Source of the DNA: Solirubrobacterales bacterium
Lineage (GTDB): Bacteria; Actinomycetota; Thermoleophilia; Solirubrobacterales; Solirubrobacteraceae
NCBI GenBank assembly: GCA_027451345.1
Contig: DAIDJO010000073.1
Location: 1-64,000, forward strand
Length of the DNA: 64,000 bases
Reading direction: 5' to 3'
Both the position numbers and the translations under genes were made by a program. Every line of letters starts with the position of its first letter. The stretch's first letter is position 1. Below, piece after piece: positions 60,287 to 64,000 of the stretch. The notes beneath the pieces are model-generated. The model ran no database searches, was not told the origin of the DNA, and saw only the letters and a program-made list of their open reading frames with translations.

Positions 60287-61308
60287 CGGTCACCAGGGGT
60301 TGGGCCGCCACCGGACGGCGCCGATGCCCCATCGGCCCGGCCGCCCGCTCGGGGCACCGGGGTCGCGGCCGGCCGCTGCGCATCGTTCCACGCCCGGAGC
60401 GCCGCCGGGCTCCGGCGCAGGATCCAGATGGGGCGATACAGGTAGGCGAGCAGCAGCCCGGCGCGCCCGCGGCGCGCGAGCGGAGACCACTTCCGCATGA
60501 AGGTCGGGGGCGGAACGACCTTGTGGCGGACGAACGACGCGCGCGCCCGGACCCCTCGAGTCCGGTGGAAGCGCTCGACGCTGAGCGCTTCCACCGCGCG
60601 CTCGGCGCGGAGCCTCACCGCCACCGCCGTCACGGGCGGCAGGCCGAGACGGTCGGCGAGCGCCGCGCCGGCCGGCAGCATGCTGAGGCCCTGGGTGAAG
60701 GCGTCCTCCGCCCGGAGGGTCGACGCCAGGGCCGCCGCCGCGCGCCAGGTGTCCTCGTCCACCCGATCGAGCGCACGCGCGAGGACGTCGAGGTCGCGCG
60801 CGGAGCCTCCGTGCTGGGCCGCGTGCAGGGCCGCGTGCATCACCCTCCCCGGCTTGGCCAGCGTGCGGGCCGTGACCTCGCCGACCGTCACCGTCTCCGC
60901 GTCGGCTGAGAGCGTCAGCCACAGCCGTTCGGCATTCACCTCCACTCCGGGGATGCTCCGGTGCAGGTCGACCATCGCGCCGTCCCGCGTGCGCCACGTC
61001 GTCAGGGCGTGCTCGCGCCACCAGCTCGGCATCCGCGACTCCTCGAGCTCGGGCTCGAAGCCGACCCCGGTGAGCGCCCGAACCGCCGAATCGAACGCGT
61101 GCGGTGGGACGAGCAGGTCGCAATCGGCGTAGGACCGCGCATCCTCGGGTTCGTAGAGCCAGCGCGCGATGCTCGGCCCCTTCAGGATCAGGCTGGGAAT
61201 CCCGGCTGCCTCGAGCGCCCCGATCGCCTTCGCCCCCGCGTGGTCGATGCGGAGGCGTGCCGCGGCGGCGCTGATCGCCGCTACGCGGCGCGGGTCGTCT
61301 CGATCCAC
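60283..61308 (-). CDS. Nucleotidyltransferase-family protein (NTP_transf_5-like)
   Basis: The 341-aa protein has an NTase-like start, AGIPSLILKGPSIARWL, and ARSYADCDLLVPP with a DxD pair. A helical C-terminal half follows, ending in a basic region (YLYRPIWILRRSPAALRAW). Proteins of this family often accompany PqqD and HprK-like genes in peptide-modification clusters, as here. Enzyme activity is not established. It overlaps both neighbours (4 nt and 28 nt), so the three are probably an operon. Confidence 0.8.
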   Translation of the reverse strand: MDRDDPRRVAAISAAAARLRIDHAGAKAIGALEAAGIPSLILKGPSIARWLYEPEDARSYADCDLLVPPHAFDSAVRALTGVGFEPELEESRMPSWWREHALTTWRTRDGAMVDLHRSIPGVEVNAERLWLTLSADAETVTVGEVTARTLAKPGRVMHAALHAAQHGGSARDLDVLARALDRVDEDTWRAAAALASTLRAEDAFTQGLSMLPAGAALADRLGLPPVTAVAVRLRAERAVEALSVERFHRTRGVRARASFVRHKVVPPPTFMRKWSPLARRGRAGLLLAYLYRPIWILRRSPAALRAWNDAQRPAATPVPRAGGRADGASAPSGGGPTPGDR

Positions 61309-62288
61309 GGCGTAGGCATCGGCTCGTCGCGGTGGAGAGTTGAACGGATCAGATCCTCGATCGCGTCCGCCCCGATCGCCGGGCCACCGCTGACGGTTCC
61401 GTCGGGAGCGAGCACGACGGCGGAGGGGGTGGCCGCGATGCCATAGCTGCGCGAGACCGACACCTCGGGATCGGCGAGCACCCGCGTGATGCTGTGCTCC
61501 CGGGAGACCGCGAGCGCCTGCTCGCCGTCGGCGCCGAGCACGAGCGCGACGCCGAGGCGCTCCGCGAGCGTCGCCTCCCAGCGCGCGAGGTGGGGGAGCA
61601 GGTCACGGCACGGGCGGCATGTGGTGCTCCCGAACACCATGAGGAGGGGCAGCCCCGGGGACAGAAGCGAACGAAGGTCCTGGAGCTCCGCCCCGGCGTC
61701 GGGCAACGCAAAGGAGGGGGCGGGCTGGCCCACCCTCACCCTTGGTGTCACGCTCGCCGGCGCGGGGGCCTCGTCGAGGGCCAGCGGGGAGGACCGATAC
61801 ACGACGGCGCTGAGGGCGGCCAGGACCACGAAGATCGTCAGCAGCACCGTCTCGGTGCTCTGGGTGCTGGCCCAGCGGTCGAGCGCTGGGCCCGGTCCCC
61901 CCGCGATCACGGCCAGGGCGACGATCAGGAGCACCCCGTTTCGCGCCAGCGTCGCGCGCCCGATCGGGGTCGGGCGGAACGCTCCAAAGCAGCCGCAATC
62001 CGGGGTCCGGCCCTGGCGCAGCGCGTTGGCGATCCCGGCGATGAACGCGGCCAGCAGCAGGGCGGCGCCGACCGCCGCCCAGCGGGCGGTGGGGACGAGC
62101 AGCAGCCCGATCGCGACGAGCAGCTCGGCGGGGGCGAGCGCGAACGAGCCGAGTCGCGCGAGCCGGGCGGGAACGCCGAATCCCTCGAGCGTCTCGAGGT
62201 TGGCCGACGGGCGTGTCAGCTTCGTCAGCGCGGCCACCGCGAAGACCACGCCGAGCAGCGTGCGTGCGCCGAGGGTGACGGTCCCCAT
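61281..62288 (-). CDS. MauE-type membrane domain fused to thioredoxin-like domain
   Basis: From ATG 62288 the product is 335 aa. The N-terminal half has about four membrane helices and the MauE/DoxX signature TPDCGCFGAFRPTPIG. The C-terminal half is a thioredoxin/TlpA-type domain facing outward: VGQPAPSFALPDAGAELQDL, FGSTTCRPCRDLLPHL with the CxxC pair, and YGIAATPSAVVLAPDG. It probably handles disulfides during secretion or modification. It is divergent to the HprK-like gene, only 39 nt apart. Confidence 0.9.
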   Translation of the reverse strand: MGTVTLGARTLLGVVFAVAALTKLTRPSANLETLEGFGVPARLARLGSFALAPAELLVAIGLLLVPTARWAAVGAALLLAAFIAGIANALRQGRTPDCGCFGAFRPTPIGRATLARNGVLLIVALAVIAGGPGPALDRWASTQSTETVLLTIFVVLAALSAVVYRSSPLALDEAPAPASVTPRVRVGQPAPSFALPDAGAELQDLRSLLSPGLPLLMVFGSTTCRPCRDLLPHLARWEATLAERLGVALVLGADGEQALAVSREHSITRVLADPEVSVSRSYGIAATPSAVVLAPDGTVSGGPAIGADAIEDLIRSTLHRDEPMPTPWIETTRAA

Positions 62289-62327
62289 GGGCAGATAGTA
62301 CCCGTGGGCCGGTAGCATCCCGGCCCT

Positions 62328-63095
62328 GTGAGAGTCGTCGCACGCGCCCCAGCGCAGGCCACGGTGAGCGAACCATACGGGGCGACGTTCACCGTCAGCG
62401 CCCCCGACGCCGAGCTGCTGGGTCGGGTGGTCGGGGGGTTGCCGAGGGGGTGGGGGCGAGCCGACGCCGGTGGGTCGTCCGCCCCGGCGGCGGGGCGATT
62501 CGAGCTCCTGCAGGACGAGCGCGGCTACCGGATCCGGCTTCCGGGGGGCGCTGAGAGCGCCTCCGTCGACCTCGAGCTGGCCGTCTCGATGCTCCGGACG
62601 AGGCTGCGCCGTGCCGCGGCCGCCCACCACGGCGAGGCGGTCTGCCTGCGCGCCGGCGTCGTCACCCACCTGGGGAGGGCGATCCTGCTGCCCGGTCCCG
62701 CCCTCGTCGGCACGAGCACGCTGGTCGATGCGCTCGTGCGAGCCGGCGCCGAGTACCGGTCCGATGAGCTGGCGATGCTCGATGCCGACGGGATGGTCTC
62801 GGCGGGCGCAGGCGCGCCGTCCAGCGGACCGGTCGCGAGCCCCGGCGTGTCGGTGGGGCTCGTGGCGTTTGCCGTCTACCGGCCGGGGGCGTCGTGGTCG
62901 CCGCGGCGCCTGACCGGAGGCGAGGCCCTGGTCGCGCTCCTCGGCGCAGCGGTCTCCGCCCAGGACCGGCCGGCGGAGACGCTCGCGACACTGCGGCGCG
63001 CGCTCGCCGCCGCCGACGTTCTGGAGGGGGCGCGGGGCGCGGCCGACGAGACCGCCCCGTCGCTGCTGCGCGCGGCACCGGCGACCGGCCGCTGA
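62328..63095 (+). CDS. HprK-like protein with altered P-loop
   Basis: The 255-aa protein from GTG 62328 matches the HPr kinase-like domain of peptide-modification clusters: CLRAGVVTHLGRAILLPGPA, AGAEYRSDELAMLDADG and the later GGEALVALLGAAVSAQDRP. In these proteins the nucleotide site is usually GKST. Here it reads GPALVGTSTL (123-132) with Thr where Lys is expected. It may bind nucleotide weakly or serve as a scaffold. The neighbours are NTase, thioredoxin and PqqD genes. Confidence 0.75.
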   Translation: MRVVARAPAQATVSEPYGATFTVSAPDAELLGRVVGGLPRGWGRADAGGSSAPAAGRFELLQDERGYRIRLPGGAESASVDLELAVSMLRTRLRRAAAAHHGEAVCLRAGVVTHLGRAILLPGPALVGTSTLVDALVRAGAEYRSDELAMLDADGMVSAGAGAPSSGPVASPGVSVGLVAFAVYRPGASWSPRRLTGGEALVALLGAAVSAQDRPAETLATLRRALAAADVLEGARGAADETAPSLLRAAPATGR

Positions 63096-63169
63096 CCGCA
63101 TCTGGCCGCGGTCCGGAGAGGGTGTGCGACGGCAGCCAATCGCCCGCGCCCAGCCTGTGCTTTGGAAAG

Positions 63170-63198
63170 TTGCAGTTTGCGTGCGGAGCGGATATATT
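63170..63198 (+). promoter_or_regulatory. Putative promoter of the PqqD-Tat gene
   Basis: TTGCAG (63170-63175) and TATATT (63193-63198) are separated by exactly 17 nt, close to the sigma-70 consensus. The gap 63096-63327 is AT-rich for this genome. A leader of about 120 nt would follow before ATG 63328. Nothing else is evident in the gap. Confidence 0.6.
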
Positions 63199-63327
63199 CC
63201 CGGGCTGTCATTAAGCGTCGTCGTCGGCAGCAGGGGGTTAAGGACGTTGCCTCGACGGTCGATATTCGGCTTGCAGACCGAATACTCAATGGGATTGGGG
63301 AACCAACGGAATCATGGAATGTGTCCG

Positions 63328-64000
63328 ATGACTAAGCAATCATTGAATGGGTGCCCCGAGGCACGGAGCGAAGGTCTGCTCATCGAGAGCGTCGGCGACG
63401 AGTTGGTCGTCTACGACACCACGACCAACAAGGCGCATGCGCTCAAGCCGCTCGCCGCCGCTGTGTTCGAGGCGGCCGACGGTCAGACGCCGTTGGACGG
63501 GCTCGCGCAGTCCGCGGCCGCCAAGCTCGGACACGAGGTGACGGTTCCCGAGATCGAGGCGGCGCTCGTCGAGCTGGAGGGCGTGGGGCTGCTCAGCTCC
63601 GACCCAATTGAGGCTGACGGCGTCTCTCGCCGGCGCCTGCTCCAGGTGGGCGGAGCCGTGGCCGCGGGCGCCCTGGTGACGAGCGCGCTCGCGCCGGCCA
63701 TGGCCGCGGCGTCGGTGACCTGCAACATCTCCGGTCTGTCGCAGTTCGGAATCCTGATCTACGACGGAACGAACTACTACTTCGTCACCGCCGGTCTCGC
63801 CGGGGTTGCCTCCGGTTCCAGCGTGACGGGAGCGTGCGGCAACAGCCTCGGTGGAAACTCGGGAGGGACGGGTTCCAACGGCGTGTGCTGGCATAACGCG
63901 ACACAGCTGCCGGGACCGGATGGGGTCGATCATTCCCTGGCTTCCTGCAGCACCTTCTCCGAGACGATCAACTTCACGGTCAGTGGTTCCGATCTCGTGT
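63328..64000 (+). CDS. PqqD-like domain fused to a Tat-exported domain (3' end outside window)
   Basis: The frame from ATG 63328 is open to the window end. Residues 15-92 look like PqqD: GLLIESVGDELVVYDTTTNK, AHALKPLAAAVFEAADG and EIEAALVELEGVGLLS. A twin-arginine signal follows (SRRRLLQVGGAVAAGALVTS, about 100-128). The exported part begins SVTCNISGLSQFGILIYDG, with spaced cysteines (TCNIS, GACGN, GVCWHN, ASCST). PqqD-type domains bind leader peptides for modifying enzymes, so an N-terminal PqqD on an exported protein is unusual. Confidence 0.8.
   Translation, partial: MTKQSLNGCPEARSEGLLIESVGDELVVYDTTTNKAHALKPLAAAVFEAADGQTPLDGLAQSAAAKLGHEVTVPEIEAALVELEGVGLLSSDPIEADGVSRRRLLQVGGAVAAGALVTSALAPAMAAASVTCNISGLSQFGILIYDGTNYYFVTAGLAGVASGSSVTGACGNSLGGNSGGTGSNGVCWHNATQLPGPDGVDHSLASCSTFSETINFTVSGSDLV

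Overview
The window is about 64 kb of very GC-rich, densely packed DNA. The organism looks like a high-GC actinobacterium, most likely of the Thermoleophilia/Solirubrobacterales type. This is inferred from the base composition, coenzyme F420-dependent enzymes, frequent GTG/TTG starts, long runs of 4-bp ATGA/GTGA overlaps, and the merged hisS-aspS-mnmA-alaS-ruvX-mltG-aro-efp-nusB block. No taxonomic search was possible. I see no prophage, complete insertion sequence or CRISPR array.

Region 1 (1-9.3 kb): the 3' end of dnaG, tRNA-Asn(GTT), a glycosyltransferase, two F420-type flavin oxidoreductases (one an F420-dependent glucose-6-phosphate dehydrogenase), a degenerate metallo-beta-lactamase-fold protein, several small charged proteins, a cold-shock protein, tRNA(CAT), a glutamate formiminotransferase-type protein and a classic MBL-fold hydrolase. 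Region 2 (9.3-28.9 kb) is the housekeeping core: hisS, aspS, a DUF559 protein, an IscU-MnmA fusion, alaS, ruvX, mltG, aroE, a small zinc-ribbon protein, a prepilin peptidase, aroC, an aroK-aroB fusion, aroQ, an M24 aminopeptidase, efp and nusB. It ends with PPK2, LOG and aldo/keto reductase genes.

Region 3 (29-38.7 kb) is a sugar module on the minus strand: galactokinase, a sensor kinase fused to an ABC-ATPase domain, its OmpR-type response regulator, then a binding protein, ATPase, permease and a second binding lipoprotein. The fused ATPase domain resembles the transporter ATPase but has lost the H-loop histidine, so it probably senses rather than drives transport. Region 4 (38.6-45.7 kb) is mostly transporters: a frameshifted SulP permease, a DHA2-type exporter, a TauE/SafE permease and a Kup potassium transporter, with a small nucleotidyltransferase-like gene.

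Region 5 (45.7-51.9 kb) is the most striking. A cobalamin riboswitch precedes two secreted DUF4430 proteins, an EcfT, a double EcfA ATPase and an S-component fused to an alpha/alpha-barrel repeat domain. Next to it, in the opposite direction, lies a cobalamin adenosyltransferase gene. DUF4430 and the alpha/alpha barrel are the two folds that make up vertebrate intrinsic factor and transcobalamin, so this may be a bacterial B12-capture ECF transporter built from the same parts.

Region 6 (51.9-64 kb): proton-translocating transhydrogenase (pntAB), a broken VapBC-type toxin-antitoxin remnant, a PAS-EAL cyclic-di-GMP phosphodiesterase, a coiled-coil protein, a reduced Rho-like protein, a queuosine-salvage enzyme (DUF2419), and a peptide-modification-like cluster. 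That cluster holds an NTase, a MauE-thioredoxin fusion, an HprK-like protein without its P-loop lysine, and a PqqD domain fused to a Tat-exported domain that runs off the window.
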